Of a stretch of DNA of 64,000 bases, positions 50,994-60,606 are shown piece after piece (the first letter of the stretch is position 1; every line of letters begins with the position of its first letter). Made by a program: the position numbers and the translations under genes. The notes beneath the pieces are model-generated. The model had not been told where the DNA came from. It searched no databases and saw nothing but the letters and a program-made list of their open reading frames with translations. This DNA is from Ilyomonas sp965199845 (GTDB lineage Bacteria; Bacteroidota; Bacteroidia; Chitinophagales; Chitinophagaceae), in the NCBI GenBank assembly GCA_965199845.1, contig CBDATZ010000054.1:124001-188000 (forward strand), in the 5' to 3' direction.

Positions 50994-51638
50994 TTAATGG
51001 AACAATTGAGAAGCCGGAATGGGTTGTTTTTCGTTTCTTTCCGATTGTATAAAGGCCGTTAATCCATTGCCGCCGCCACTATCGTAATACGCCAGTTTTA
51101 TTTTGTGATAACCTTTCTTCAGAGCCGCTTTTCCTTCGGGTTCAAGCCCGCCGCCGGCACTGCCGTTGTTTACAATTTTATCATCATCAATGTACAAAGC
51201 ACTACCATCATCGCTTTCAGTAGAGAACGTATATGTACCATCTTTGGTTATCAAAATATAACCTTCAAACAAAAAAGCAAACCTGTCTGCGCGCTGCTTT
51301 TTATCAATTCCAATTGTAGTAACAACGCCGGTTGTTATTGGTGTTCCTTTCAATACCGTCATATCAATTTTTCCATCCGGCTGAAAGTATTGATAAGTCA
51401 AGCCAGGCTTTGCATTGCTCGCTTTTATCGCAGGTTTTAATTCATACGTTTTCGCTTCTGCGCTCGCTTCTTTACTTGGCAACGCATCTGTTGCAGTCGC
51501 CATCGCTTTTATGGTTGATGTTTTATTGATGGTGAAAGGCTTGCTATAAACGCCTGACGATGCGGTTGGTTCGCTGCCATCCGTTGTGTAATAAATAGCT
51601 GCGCCGGGCGAAGAAGAAAGTGTTATGGCTGGATTGCT
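50994..51638 (-). pseudogene. Alpha-L-fucosidase, detached C-terminal part (chitobiase-like and PA14-like domains)
   Basis: The minus-strand frame is open from the IS110 edge to a stop at 50994. It begins SNPAITLSSSPGAAIYYTTD then GSEPTASSGVYSKPFTI, a chitobiase C-terminal (CHB_HEX_C) domain, and continues with GLTYQYFQPDGKIDM, YTFSTESDDGSALYIDDDKI and ALKKGYHKIKLAYYDSGGG, a PA14-like domain. These two domains often end GH29 fucosidases of Bacteroidota. Joined to the fragment ending at 52970 across the CAT core, it stays in frame and makes a protein of about 730 residues. On its own it has no start (an internal ATG at 51503 could give 169 residues), so it is the severed tail of the fucosidase. 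Confidence 0.85.
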
Positions 51639-51670
51639 ATGGAAAAAACAAAACTATTTTTAGGCTATTT

Positions 51671-52693
51671 TTATGCTGCTTCCGATACGTTATTAACATA
51701 GGGTTGTTGTTTATTCACTACTGCTACTACTCTTAGTAGGAGCTTATTTCTGATTGCGTTTAGTACCAGCATTCCATTTTTACCTTCTGCCTTTTTACGG
51801 TGGAAATATTGTTTGAATTCGGGTGAGTATTTGATGGCGACAAGTGCGCAGAGATGTAACATTTTTTTGAGTTCTTTGTTTGCCATTTTGTGTACTTTAT
51901 TTTTGCCTTTAATGCTGGTGCCGCTGCTGTTGCCAAAAGGTACTACGCCTGCATAACTGCCCAGTTGTTTACCACTTGGTCTTGAAGCAAAATTATTGGT
52001 GCAGCAGATGATATATATCGCTGTAAGATGTCCGATACCCGGTACGGTTTTTATTAGATTATAATTGGTGTAAATAGCCTGGTTTTGTTGTATGATTTTT
52101 TCAATCATTGCTTCTATTTGTTCAATGCTTTTTTTGATACCTTCTATAGCGGCATAATGTGCTTTATTTAGCATAGTCAGCAGCACTTTATCATCAGTAC
52201 ATTTTACCTCGTTAAGATAGTTTTTAGTGCTGTGCAGTTGGGTTAACAGGCGACTGCGACTGCTCATAAGGTCTTTAAGCATCATAAACACAGGATCCAG
52301 TGCTGGTGTAGCTTTCAGTTCATCTGCCTGCTTTAGGCAGTACATGCAAAGACGCTTTGAGTCAACTACATCATTCTTGCCGCGGGTAATACCCAGGCTC
52401 CATTTAATATGTGCTGCATTACCGATATGCAGTTGTAGGTTGTGAGTGCTGCAAAAGCTCCAGATAAGGCGGTGATATACCCCTGTGTTTTCTATAACTA
52501 ACAAGCTGTTTTCATCATAAGAAACAAGTTGCAGCTTAAGCCATTTTTTAAAGCCTTTCATGCCCTGTGGTGTATTGTCAAAGCGCTCTGTAATTACAGG
52601 TTGTTTAGCGTGTTGGACCACTGCGATTAAAGAGACATCAAACCAAAGTTTAGAGACATCAATACCGAGATAATTTTTTCTTTCTGAGAGCAT
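51671..52693 (-). CDS. IS110 family transposase/recombinase
   Basis: A 340-residue IS110 recombinase. The ATG at 52693 is chosen because LSERKNYLGIDVSKLWFDVS, with the first catalytic Asp, follows directly. Other motifs are VIENTGVYHRLIWSF (Glu region), GKNDVVDSKRLCMY (Asp pair), and the C-terminal KTVPGIGHLTAIYIICCTN with RPSGKQLGSYAGVVPFGNSS, including the Ser of the Tnp_20 domain. All parts look intact. It shares the family but little sequence with the longer copy at 32496-33842. Confidence 0.93.
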   Translation of the reverse strand: MLSERKNYLGIDVSKLWFDVSLIAVVQHAKQPVITERFDNTPQGMKGFKKWLKLQLVSYDENSLLVIENTGVYHRLIWSFCSTHNLQLHIGNAAHIKWSLGITRGKNDVVDSKRLCMYCLKQADELKATPALDPVFMMLKDLMSSRSRLLTQLHSTKNYLNEVKCTDDKVLLTMLNKAHYAAIEGIKKSIEQIEAMIEKIIQQNQAIYTNYNLIKTVPGIGHLTAIYIICCTNNFASRPSGKQLGSYAGVVPFGNSSGTSIKGKNKVHKMANKELKKMLHLCALVAIKYSPEFKQYFHRKKAEGKNGMLVLNAIRNKLLLRVVAVVNKQQPYVNNVSEAA

Positions 52694-52739
52694 AATTTTG
52701 TTTTTACATTTGAGTATAAGCCTGACCTTTTTTTGCCCC

Positions 52740-52884
52740 ATCGTCTTAGTCCTTAATAATGGGTATAGAAGCCCTAATTGCTATAGAGACACTAAGGGGA
52801 AAAACCGGCAGTGGATTGTATCCAGCCCTGGGTCATTAACCCTGACGTTGTGATAATGCGCTACTGCCGGTGGTTAGGTTTATC
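52740..52884 (-). ncRNA. Candidate bridge RNA of the fucosidase IS110
   Basis: The left end upstream of the recombinase has no gene and can fold into two stem-loops. The first pairs ACCGGCAGT (52804-52812) with ACTGCCGGT (52863-52871), nine perfect base pairs around a 50-base loop that contains a smaller GGGT/ACCC pair. The second pairs CCTTA (52751) with TAAGG (52793) around a loop containing ATTGCTAT (52777-52784). That word also occurs in the target flank (51633-51640). Another word, TTAGGTTT (52874-52881), is complementary to AAACCTAA on the other target flank. Limits and strand follow known IS110 elements. Confidence 0.5.
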
Positions 52885-52969
52885 AACAAATAAATGTGAA
52901 TTGTAAAGAAAAAAAGTAGCAAAAAAAGAAAGTTGTGATAATAGTAAGTATTTTATGTTCAATTAATGA

Positions 52970-54517
52970 ATGCAAACCTAAAGGACGAATTGCGCCATTT
53001 GGATATGCTATTTTGATAGCTGGTTTAGCAGCAAACTTTCCGTAATTATTTATCTTCAATACATACGCATACGGCGATTTTATGGCATTCGGATCGTAAG
53101 CCGGCAACGTTATTTCTACGTTACTGCCATTTTGTTTCCACTGTATTTTTTGTTTGGTTGATAAAAACTGTATGTCTGTACTTGTTGGCAATTGCATATC
53201 TCTTATTACCAGTTTATTATCGGAAGGATATTTGGGCAAAATAGCATACAGCGAATTGGTAGTCGGATTGTATGTGTAAAAGATTTCTTTTACCGCATAA
53301 CCCGGATCCGGATTAACGGTAAGTTTCAGCATAATATCGTTGTTACTGCTGGCTTCGCTGTTTTTCTTTTCTTCTTTATTGGGTTTATAATCCGTTTTTC
53401 CTTCGCTCCACTGATAAGGCGTTTTCCAGCGAACGGTGTTATAAATGGCTTCGCCGTTTATTTGCAACCAACCGCCAATATCGAGCAAACGTTCCTGCAT
53501 AACCGGCGGTATTTTGCCATGTTCATCAGGACCAATATCCAACAGGAAATTACCACCGCGACTTACTTTATCAATCAAACTCAATACAAGTACCTGCGAA
53601 GAATTATAATCCCACGCATCTTCTGCGCGGTTATAACCATACGAGAAACCCATACCGCGGCTTTCTTCCCACGCATGATCTTCAAAATCAACATCCGGCT
53701 GGTATTCCGGCGTATACACTTCACCGTGATGAAAGCGTACGCCACTGCCCCAGCGATCATACGTAACCACGCTGTTTTTTACCGGACTTTCGTTGTATAA
53801 CCAGACTAAAAAATCTTTGCTTTTCCAGGCATTATCATCTAATTCCCATTCCCCATCTGTCCAGAAAACATCGGGCTTATAAGTGTTTACAAGATCCTTC
53901 ATTTGCGGCCACATGTGTTGGGTAATATATTGCGGTTTATCTTTCTTCCATAACGGATTATACCATTCGTATAAAGAATAATACATACCAGGATGAACGG
54001 ATGTTTTACGCACGGCGGTAAACAAATCATTTATCAAATCGCGGTGCGGCCCGGCGCTCACTGCATTCCAGGCAAAACCCCAGTCTCTATCGGCTTCTTT
54101 ACTTGGCCACAAAGCAAACCCATCGTGGTGTTTTGATGTAAGCACAATGTATTTCGCGCCCGATTCTTCGAACAATTTTGCCCAGGCTTCAGGATCGAAA
54201 AGCTCAGCTTTAAAATCGTCTTTTAAGTCGTAATACGTTCGGTCGCCAAACTTTTCTTTTTGATATTTGATACGGATAGAATCGCCGGTCATTAACCCGT
54301 TCTGATACCATTCGGCATACGATCCAACGCGCGAAAAACCGGGAACCGAATACACGCCCCAGTGAATGAAGATTCCGAATTTTCCATCTTTCCACCATTG
54401 CGGAAGCGGGCGCGAATCAAGACTTTCCCAGGTTGGCTGATACGTTTGAGAGAAAGAAAAAAAGCTAATACAAACAAGGAACAATAACAACAGAATGGAA
54501 CCTGATTTTTTTATCAT
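52970..54517 (-). pseudogene. Alpha-L-fucosidase (GH29), catalytic part, interrupted by IS110
   Basis: A GH29 fucosidase whose first 516 residues are intact. A signal peptide (residues 1-24, LLLFLVCISFFSFS) directs export. The catalytic barrel has PQWWKDGKFGIFIHWGVYSV, AKYIVLTSKHHDGFALWPSK (conserved His pair), and PDVFWTDGEWE, whose Asp is the likely nucleophile. The beta domain follows to residue 516 (PAIKIAYPNGAIRPLG). The frame then enters the IS and ends after 28 extra residues at 52883. The catalytic domain may still fold, but the downstream CHB_HEX_C and PA14-like domains are cut off. It is downstream of a haloperoxidase-like gene. Confidence 0.9.
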
Positions 54518-54557
54518 GCTGCTTTTATGTTGGTCTATAAATAACTAAAAAGTAAAC

Positions 54558-55853
54558 TTACTGAAGTTTAATTTTATTCCACACAAACTCACCAACTTCC
54601 TTGCCTTCGGTCTGGCCATTTTGAATGGAGCCAAGATAATGAATGCCACCATACATACGCGAGATAGCAGCTTCGTTACTTGCATTTGCAAACGAAGAAA
54701 ATTTTCTTACTGGCAAACCAAATTCGGTTTCTGTATTGTCTTCAAAAGAGATGTCACCAAAAAGATGAGTCAAAATAACAGCGCTCGCAGATGATATTAC
54801 ACTATGCCCGCTGGTGTATTCGGGAAACGGCGGCGTTTGTAAAAACGGGCGCCAGCTCTCATCAATATAAGCATTGATATACGTTTCAGGACGAATGACA
54901 TTGCTGCGATATTTTTCATCCCAGCAACTGATAAACGCATCAAATAAAGCGATAGAAACAAGTGTATAAGTAGCCGCTGATTTTGTAATATCAGCACCTG
55001 TCTGCGCGCAGATTTGACCGGCAATTCGTATCCAGTGACCACCGGGCGAAATCTTTTTGGTAGCAAAGTTCAAATGCCCGTCGGTATTGATGTTGAACGG
55101 ATTGCAATCCCAGAAAGAAGCAATGAATTTTTGATCGTTTGTAAGATTTTTCCCGGTTGTATAAACGGCGTTTGCCTGCTGGTAAAACGCGGTTTCTTTT
55201 TGTTTGCCAAAAGCTATTGCAGGCGATGGCGGAAACTGGCCCGCAGAGTCTAACGCAATGGTTCGTATTTTGTTCCAATACGGCTCCACAGCGGCAATAT
55301 AACCCGGCGGCGTGGGTATCCATTTGCCTTCTTGTTTCGAGTAACTGTAACGCCTTATTTTCCGGGTTTCTTTATATTGATCCTGCGCGATCCATCGCTT
55401 CATACTATCAGCCACTTGCTGACCATATAACAATGAATTATCGTAAATAGTCTTCTTTATTTTTTTTGCTTCATACCACTTTAATATAACATTCAAAGAA
55501 TCCTGCAAAACCGGTTCTGAAAACACAAGTTGTTTGCCAACCATCATATACGCATATACCGCTGCTAACGAAGGATTGATGGTTTGCGCAGAAGACGGAA
55601 TATTTGGAAAGTCTTTTACCTGCGTGAATAAAGAATGATATTGTTTATTACTTTTGCATAACGTTTCATAAGCTGCCATGCTGGTATATACATATATGCG
55701 CGAAGCCACTGGCGGCGAAAAAATATCGTGCACAATCACTTCTGTTAATGCCTGCTGCGCACGATGCAACGGATACGCATCGTCTTCCCATTTCTGCGCA
55801 TTTGCATACAATGAAACAAACAGGCAAAGTATGTGTAAAAAGCACTTTCTCAT
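54558..55853 (-). CDS. Vanadium-dependent haloperoxidase-like PAP2 superfamily protein
   Basis: A 431-residue exported protein with a signal peptide (residues 1-19, LCLFVSLYANA). The vanadate/phosphate-binding triad of the PAP2-haloperoxidase superfamily is complete: K314-x6-R321-P (KYRSNVIRP), TSGH at 347-350 in place of PSGH, and S398-R399-x5-H405 (SRMYGGIHY). The all-helical core and length fit the family members annotated as vanadium haloperoxidases in Bacteroidota, though many may be phosphatases. Its start overlaps the preceding FG-GAP gene by four bases, so it is translated with it. The substrate is unknown. Confidence 0.88.
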   Translation of the reverse strand: MRKCFLHILCLFVSLYANAQKWEDDAYPLHRAQQALTEVIVHDIFSPPVASRIYVYTSMAAYETLCKSNKQYHSLFTQVKDFPNIPSSAQTINPSLAAVYAYMMVGKQLVFSEPVLQDSLNVILKWYEAKKIKKTIYDNSLLYGQQVADSMKRWIAQDQYKETRKIRRYSYSKQEGKWIPTPPGYIAAVEPYWNKIRTIALDSAGQFPPSPAIAFGKQKETAFYQQANAVYTTGKNLTNDQKFIASFWDCNPFNINTDGHLNFATKKISPGGHWIRIAGQICAQTGADITKSAATYTLVSIALFDAFISCWDEKYRSNVIRPETYINAYIDESWRPFLQTPPFPEYTSGHSVISSASAVILTHLFGDISFEDNTETEFGLPVRKFSSFANASNEAAISRMYGGIHYLGSIQNGQTEGKEVGEFVWNKIKLQ

Positions 55854-58800
55854 TTACCGGATTTTATAACCTGCACCGCATCATCATTTTTAGCAACGAC
55901 AATTATATTTTCACCCTGCGCATCTTTTACCACAATCATATTGCGAACATCGCCACTGATATAACAATTGTCTGTTGAAGGATCAACCGGCGTAAAATTT
56001 TTATTACTATTTCCTTTTAACAACAATCCCAAACTGGCATCGCATTTACCAAGCTGAACACGATACGGATAGAAATTTCCGGCTAATAAAATGTCTGTTT
56101 TTCCATCGCCGTCAAAATCATTTATAATAGCTGATGAAACTCTTGAAAACTGCGCCTGCAAAGGCATTGCTTCAAAATGAAACTTCATATTTCCGTCGTT
56201 ATACAAAATGCCGGAAGCCAGTTGATTGCAGGTAAATAGGTCAGCATTGTCTATTTTATTTTTTGGAAACATATCGCTGATGGTAGCGTCTGCATAATCT
56301 TTATAATGAATGAATTTCTTTTTTAAAGACACTACTTCTTCCAGCAATTCATCTCTGGATGCCATTGGATAACTTTTGCCTTGTATATAATAACAAACAA
56401 CCGGATCAATGGTTCCGTTATCATCAAAATCGGCTGCATACATTGTCATCGGTTTATCTTTTGCCGCACTGAATTGATTGTTATAACCGCAATTACCCAA
56501 AACAAAATCAGTATCGCCGTCACCATCCACATCTGCGGCAGTAATGGACGCCCACATACCATTCATATTTTGCAAGCCGGCTTTATCAGAAACATTTTGA
56601 AAAGAGCCTTTGATGTTTTGAAAAATCATCACCGGCATCCAGTCGCCGGCTATAATGAGTTCAGGAAAATGATCGCCATTCAAATCAATAAAAGAAGCGG
56701 CTGTTATCATTCCGGCTTTTCGCAAAGAAGGACAGACTTCATCGGTAACATCTGTAAAACGGATTGTTCCGTTCTGCGAATCATTGCGCAGCAAATAACT
56801 GTTGGATGGCAACGGGAACGAGCCTGGCAAACCACGACCACCAACAAACAAATCCATATCGCCATCATTGTCAAAATCGGCTGCTGTTATGGCCAACTTA
56901 CTGCTCAACATTTGTGGCAGTGCAGCGTTTGCTTTTGCAAAAATTCCCTTGCCATTATTGATGTATAAATTGTCTTCATATTCCGGCGAACCATCATCAT
57001 ATTCATTACCGCCGCTTACTACATATAAGTCGTTATCGCCGTCGTTATCAGCATCAAAAAAAATAGCTGACACTTCTTCACTAACAGAGTCTGCTGCCCA
57101 AGGTTGAGAAGAAGAAATACCACATGTATTGTCTTTGTTTTGAAGATATAAAACGCCGGGCTGATCTATAGCGCCGCCAATAAAAACATCTTCTAAACCA
57201 TCGCCGTTTACATCTGCTTTGGCTAAAGCCGGACCAAGTTTTGACAATTCGTAAGGCAACAACACTTCGGCTTTAAAGTCTGTAAAATCGTTTTCTTTAT
57301 GTGTAAAATGAAGCCCTGATTTTGCCGTAATATCTGTAAATAAATGTTTGGGTTTTATATGAGACGAATCAACTTCAATGGCTTCTTTTTGTTTGATAAA
57401 TAAAGTTGTATCAGCATGGATGTTAGTTAGAATTGTTTGCTTTCCATCAGTCCAAATAACCCTGATTTCTCCGGCTGTTTTGTTTTTTCCTAAACCAAAA
57501 ATCAGATCCGCACTAACGCTGCTTTCGTAACCACGAACTGTATAAGCTTCCTCGTATTGCTGCACACTATCCGGCGTTGTTACCAACACTTTCGCTCCCA
57601 ATGCTTTTGTATTGAAGTTATCACCTTCCAAATAAAATTTGATAAAGTGATTGCCGGTTTGTTCATTGCTGTTATTGCGATAAATCAGCGCCGGTTCGTT
57701 GTTGTTACAAACAATCAAATCCATATCGCCATCGTTGTCTAAATCGGCATATGCAGCCGCATTGGAAACGGCAAGTTTATCTAAACCCCAATCTTTTGTT
57801 CGGTTTGAAAAGCTAAGATATTTATTGTTTTGAAAGATATAATTACTCATTTTATTTGAAGGCATTTGCTTTACCAAATCAAGCGTTTGAAAGTTTAAAT
57901 TTCCTTCTTTAAAAGCCGCGACTTTGGCATCGGCAACTGTATATTTCAGAAAGTCTAAATCGGTATAATCCCGTAAATAACCATTGCTGATAAATATATC
58001 TTTCCAGCCATCATTATCAAAGTCAGTTAATAAAGCAGACCAACTCCAGTCGGTGTTTGAAACGCCCGCTAACTGCCCGATTTCGCTAAAACGCGTATTG
58101 CCGTTTTCGTCTGCACCTTCATTCAATTGCAACATGTTTCGCATTTGCTGATGATAATAACCGCTATCTAAAAGCAAATGATATTGATCATATTCATCAG
58201 CGCCTTTTAACAGCTTTTGCCGGTGATTATCTTCGGGCAACATATCGAGTGTAAATACATCGGGTCTGCCATCGTTGTTATAATCGGCAATGTCGGCGCC
58301 CATCGCATACTTGGAAATATGCGCGAACGATTTTTCTAACGATTCAGTGAACGTTCCGTTATGATTGTTGACGTAAAAACAATCTCGTTCCGTATAATCG
58401 CTGGTGGTATAAATATCCGGCCAACCATCTTTATTTACATCGCTTACCGTTACGCTTAAACCAAAATTGAGTGCGTTGTTAATGATGCCAGCTTGCAAGG
58501 TTACATCAGTAAAATGCATTTGTCCTTTTGCATCTCTATCGTTTCTGAAAAGGCGGTTTCCAAAATGAAAATCCGGCGTGGCTCTTGTTTTTTTTGTATT
58601 TAAAAACGGGTTGTATGTATGATTGGAATGATTGAGTAAAAACATATCCAGATCGCCATCTTTATCATAATCGAAAAACACGGCTTGCGTACTTTGCGTG
58701 CCGGGCGCATCAAGCCCGTATTGTTTTGCCATGTTTTTAAAACCAGGAACGCCGTTTTGCAAGCCTGTATTGATGTACAGCTCATTGCAAAGCTGGTTAC

Positions 58801-59215
58801 TGTCGGCATATTTCCCTGAATGACAAACATAAATATCTAACAAACCATCACCATTTACATCTGCTACGCAAACACCTGTGCTCCAGGTTCCGTTGCCCGT
58901 CAAACCAGCTTGCTTTGTAACATCTGCAAAGCTAAAAGCCCCTTTATTTAAATAGAATTTATTGGATGATGTATTGCTTGCGAAAAAGATGTCTTGTAAA
59001 CCATCGTTATTAAAATCGCCGACGCCAACGCCTGCGCCGTTATACAAATATTCGTAGCGGAAAACATTTAGAGAATCGTCTTCTGTAATGGTATTGGTAA
59101 AAGAAATGCCGGTTTGTTTTTCGTTCAATAAAGAGAACAAAAGCCTGTCTTTGCTTTGCGCGTGCAGCCGAAACAATACGCCAAGAAAGACTATTAAAAT
59201 CACAAGCTTTTGCAT
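55850..59215 (-). CDS. FG-GAP/VCBS repeat protein with ASPIC/UnbV domain
   Basis: A 1121-residue exported protein. After a signal peptide (residues 1-19) come many calcium-binding FG-GAP/VCBS repeats with the pattern DFNNDGLQDIFFA, DVNGDGLLDIYV, DYDKDGDLDMFLLN, repeated before and after the centre. An ASPIC/UnbV domain lies near residues 540-620 (GNHFIKFYLEGD, RGYESSVSADLIFGLGKNKT). This arrangement is that of CRTAC1-like Bacteroidota surface proteins, probably a beta-propeller exposed outside the outer membrane. It is translationally coupled with the haloperoxidase-like gene and follows the cytochrome/monooxygenase-like gene, suggesting one operon. Confidence 0.93.
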   Translation of the reverse strand: MQKLVILIVFLGVLFRLHAQSKDRLLFSLLNEKQTGISFTNTITEDDSLNVFRYEYLYNGAGVGVGDFNNDGLQDIFFASNTSSNKFYLNKGAFSFADVTKQAGLTGNGTWSTGVCVADVNGDGLLDIYVCHSGKYADSNQLCNELYINTGLQNGVPGFKNMAKQYGLDAPGTQSTQAVFFDYDKDGDLDMFLLNHSNHTYNPFLNTKKTRATPDFHFGNRLFRNDRDAKGQMHFTDVTLQAGIINNALNFGLSVTVSDVNKDGWPDIYTTSDYTERDCFYVNNHNGTFTESLEKSFAHISKYAMGADIADYNNDGRPDVFTLDMLPEDNHRQKLLKGADEYDQYHLLLDSGYYHQQMRNMLQLNEGADENGNTRFSEIGQLAGVSNTDWSWSALLTDFDNDGWKDIFISNGYLRDYTDLDFLKYTVADAKVAAFKEGNLNFQTLDLVKQMPSNKMSNYIFQNNKYLSFSNRTKDWGLDKLAVSNAAAYADLDNDGDMDLIVCNNNEPALIYRNNSNEQTGNHFIKFYLEGDNFNTKALGAKVLVTTPDSVQQYEEAYTVRGYESSVSADLIFGLGKNKTAGEIRVIWTDGKQTILTNIHADTTLFIKQKEAIEVDSSHIKPKHLFTDITAKSGLHFTHKENDFTDFKAEVLLPYELSKLGPALAKADVNGDGLEDVFIGGAIDQPGVLYLQNKDNTCGISSSQPWAADSVSEEVSAIFFDADNDGDNDLYVVSGGNEYDDGSPEYEDNLYINNGKGIFAKANAALPQMLSSKLAITAADFDNDGDMDLFVGGRGLPGSFPLPSNSYLLRNDSQNGTIRFTDVTDEVCPSLRKAGMITAASFIDLNGDHFPELIIAGDWMPVMIFQNIKGSFQNVSDKAGLQNMNGMWASITAADVDGDGDTDFVLGNCGYNNQFSAAKDKPMTMYAADFDDNGTIDPVVCYYIQGKSYPMASRDELLEEVVSLKKKFIHYKDYADATISDMFPKNKIDNADLFTCNQLASGILYNDGNMKFHFEAMPLQAQFSRVSSAIINDFDGDGKTDILLAGNFYPYRVQLGKCDASLGLLLKGNSNKNFTPVDPSTDNCYISGDVRNMIVVKDAQGENIIVVAKNDDAVQVIKSGK

Positions 59216-59287
59216 GTTTGTATTTTAGTAAATGCGCTTCGTTATGTATTTATTGAATTAACAAAACAACCACTCAATAAACGTTTG

Positions 59288-60604
59288 TCAATATTGAAGA
59301 ACAAGATTTTCATCGCCGGTTTTATAAGGAAGAAATACCATCATCAACGTCATCATTTCATCTGTTGAAACCATATCTCCGTAAGACATTACAGACCTTG
59401 GCGGATCGCTGGGATTGAACGGATTTCCTGCTGTATTATCATACGTTCCTTCAATATGAATGACAGAACCTTTGGGTACTTTCACTAATTTATTAAACCG
59501 ATAAATTTCCTGCCAGCGAAAATCCCAATCGGCAATATGAACCAGTTTTACCGTATCGCCACCGGGCTTAATAAAATAAGCTTTGTATTCTTTTCCTAAG
59601 TAATGCATGTGCGGCCAAACATATAAAACAGAAAAGTCTTCGCCGGGATTTGATACATCGAGTTTGAAGGTTTTTTTTTCATTTGCAGGAATGTAAAACA
59701 TGGGTGAAATTTCTTTTTCACCAATGCCGCCGGAGCCAAAACTAATGACTTTAACCGGGCGTGTAACCGGCGTTTTTTTGAAAAATAAATTAATACCATC
59801 TATACTTTCATCGTCTTTAGCTAACGGAGCAAAATGAACCGTGAGTAAGATAACGCCGCGCTTTGGCATTACCCAGCCAAAGTTCTTCGGGTACGTTTCG
59901 TAAGTAGAACCGGGAATCCAGCCGCCATAATACGTAATGGTTTTGCGATATGGTACATACTGCTCATATTTGTGACGATCATCTTCTGTAAGGTTGATAA
60001 AAGCATCCGTTTTGTAAATGTCAACCGATGTATCTTCCACTTCATGCACTTCATAATTCGCGTGATGAATGAGCTTTCGGTTGTTGCTATAAAACTCTAT
60101 TGCTTCCACATTTTCCGGTTGCTTCAACTCGAACGGAATTTTAAAAACAATGAAGCGTTCCAGGTTATCACCTTTCGCCAAAAAGCTGTCTTTAATGGTT
60201 AATATCAAATCGGGCTTGCGTTTATACATGGTGGCAGTAAGTGTATCTGTCTTTACCGGTTTGCCAGGCAATGGCGTGCCTTCGGGCGCTTTATTATTTA
60301 CCCATTGTATAATGGCGTCTTTTTCTTTTTGCGTTAACGAACGGTCGTTGGCAAAGTGAACGTATTTGTTATCGGCTCTCCATGGCGGCATGTAATTCGT
60401 TTGCACCACATCTTTTATAAATGATGCTCTTTTAGCAACATCTTCATACGTTACTAAGGCAAACGGAGCCGCTTCGCCGGGTCGATGACAGGGCGTACAC
60501 CGTGTTTGCACAATGGTTTGTATAGTATTGTAATACGTGATTTGCTGCGCCTGACTTTTATTAAATAAAATGATTACAACAGCAAACAATACCCATTTCC
60601 TCAT
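59288..60604 (-). CDS. Exported protein with cytochrome c motif and Cu-monooxygenase-like C terminus
   Basis: A 438-residue protein with a signal peptide (residues 1-19, ending SQA). Residues 22-105 contain a haem site CTPCH (C36-H40) and PFALVTYEDVAKRASFIKDV with MPPWRAD, the planctomycete/Bacteroidota cytochrome-c-like domain. The C-terminal half resembles the peptidylglycine/dopamine-beta-type copper monooxygenase fold: HANYEVHEV, WPHMHYLGKEYKAYFIKPGG and EGTYDNTAGNPFNPSDPPRS with a final SYGDMVSTDEMM, rich in His, Met and Asn. So it may bind haem and copper. Activity is inferred. It sits three bases from the redoxin gene. Confidence 0.78.
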   Translation of the reverse strand: MRKWVLFAVVIILFNKSQAQQITYYNTIQTIVQTRCTPCHRPGEAAPFALVTYEDVAKRASFIKDVVQTNYMPPWRADNKYVHFANDRSLTQKEKDAIIQWVNNKAPEGTPLPGKPVKTDTLTATMYKRKPDLILTIKDSFLAKGDNLERFIVFKIPFELKQPENVEAIEFYSNNRKLIHHANYEVHEVEDTSVDIYKTDAFINLTEDDRHKYEQYVPYRKTITYYGGWIPGSTYETYPKNFGWVMPKRGVILLTVHFAPLAKDDESIDGINLFFKKTPVTRPVKVISFGSGGIGEKEISPMFYIPANEKKTFKLDVSNPGEDFSVLYVWPHMHYLGKEYKAYFIKPGGDTVKLVHIADWDFRWQEIYRFNKLVKVPKGSVIHIEGTYDNTAGNPFNPSDPPRSVMSYGDMVSTDEMMTLMMVFLPYKTGDENLVLQY

Positions 60605-60606
60605 AA

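Larger units (their letters stand above)
51639..52969 (-). mobile_element. IS110 family insertion sequence in the fucosidase gene
   Basis: About 1331 bp. Each outer edge shows the trinucleotide ATG (51639-51641 and 52970-52972, plus strand); excising one copy restores an uninterrupted fucosidase frame (GGT-TTG-CAT joined to AGC-AAT-CCA on the coding strand). The element contains one recombinase gene (51671-52693) transcribed in the same direction as the target and about 276 bases of non-coding left end. There are no terminal inverted repeats, as usual for IS110. Confidence 0.85.

Noticed and set aside
52883..54517. A complete 544-residue fucosidase
   Set aside because: The last 28 residues are read from the IS110 end; the true gene continues at 51638 on the other side of the element.
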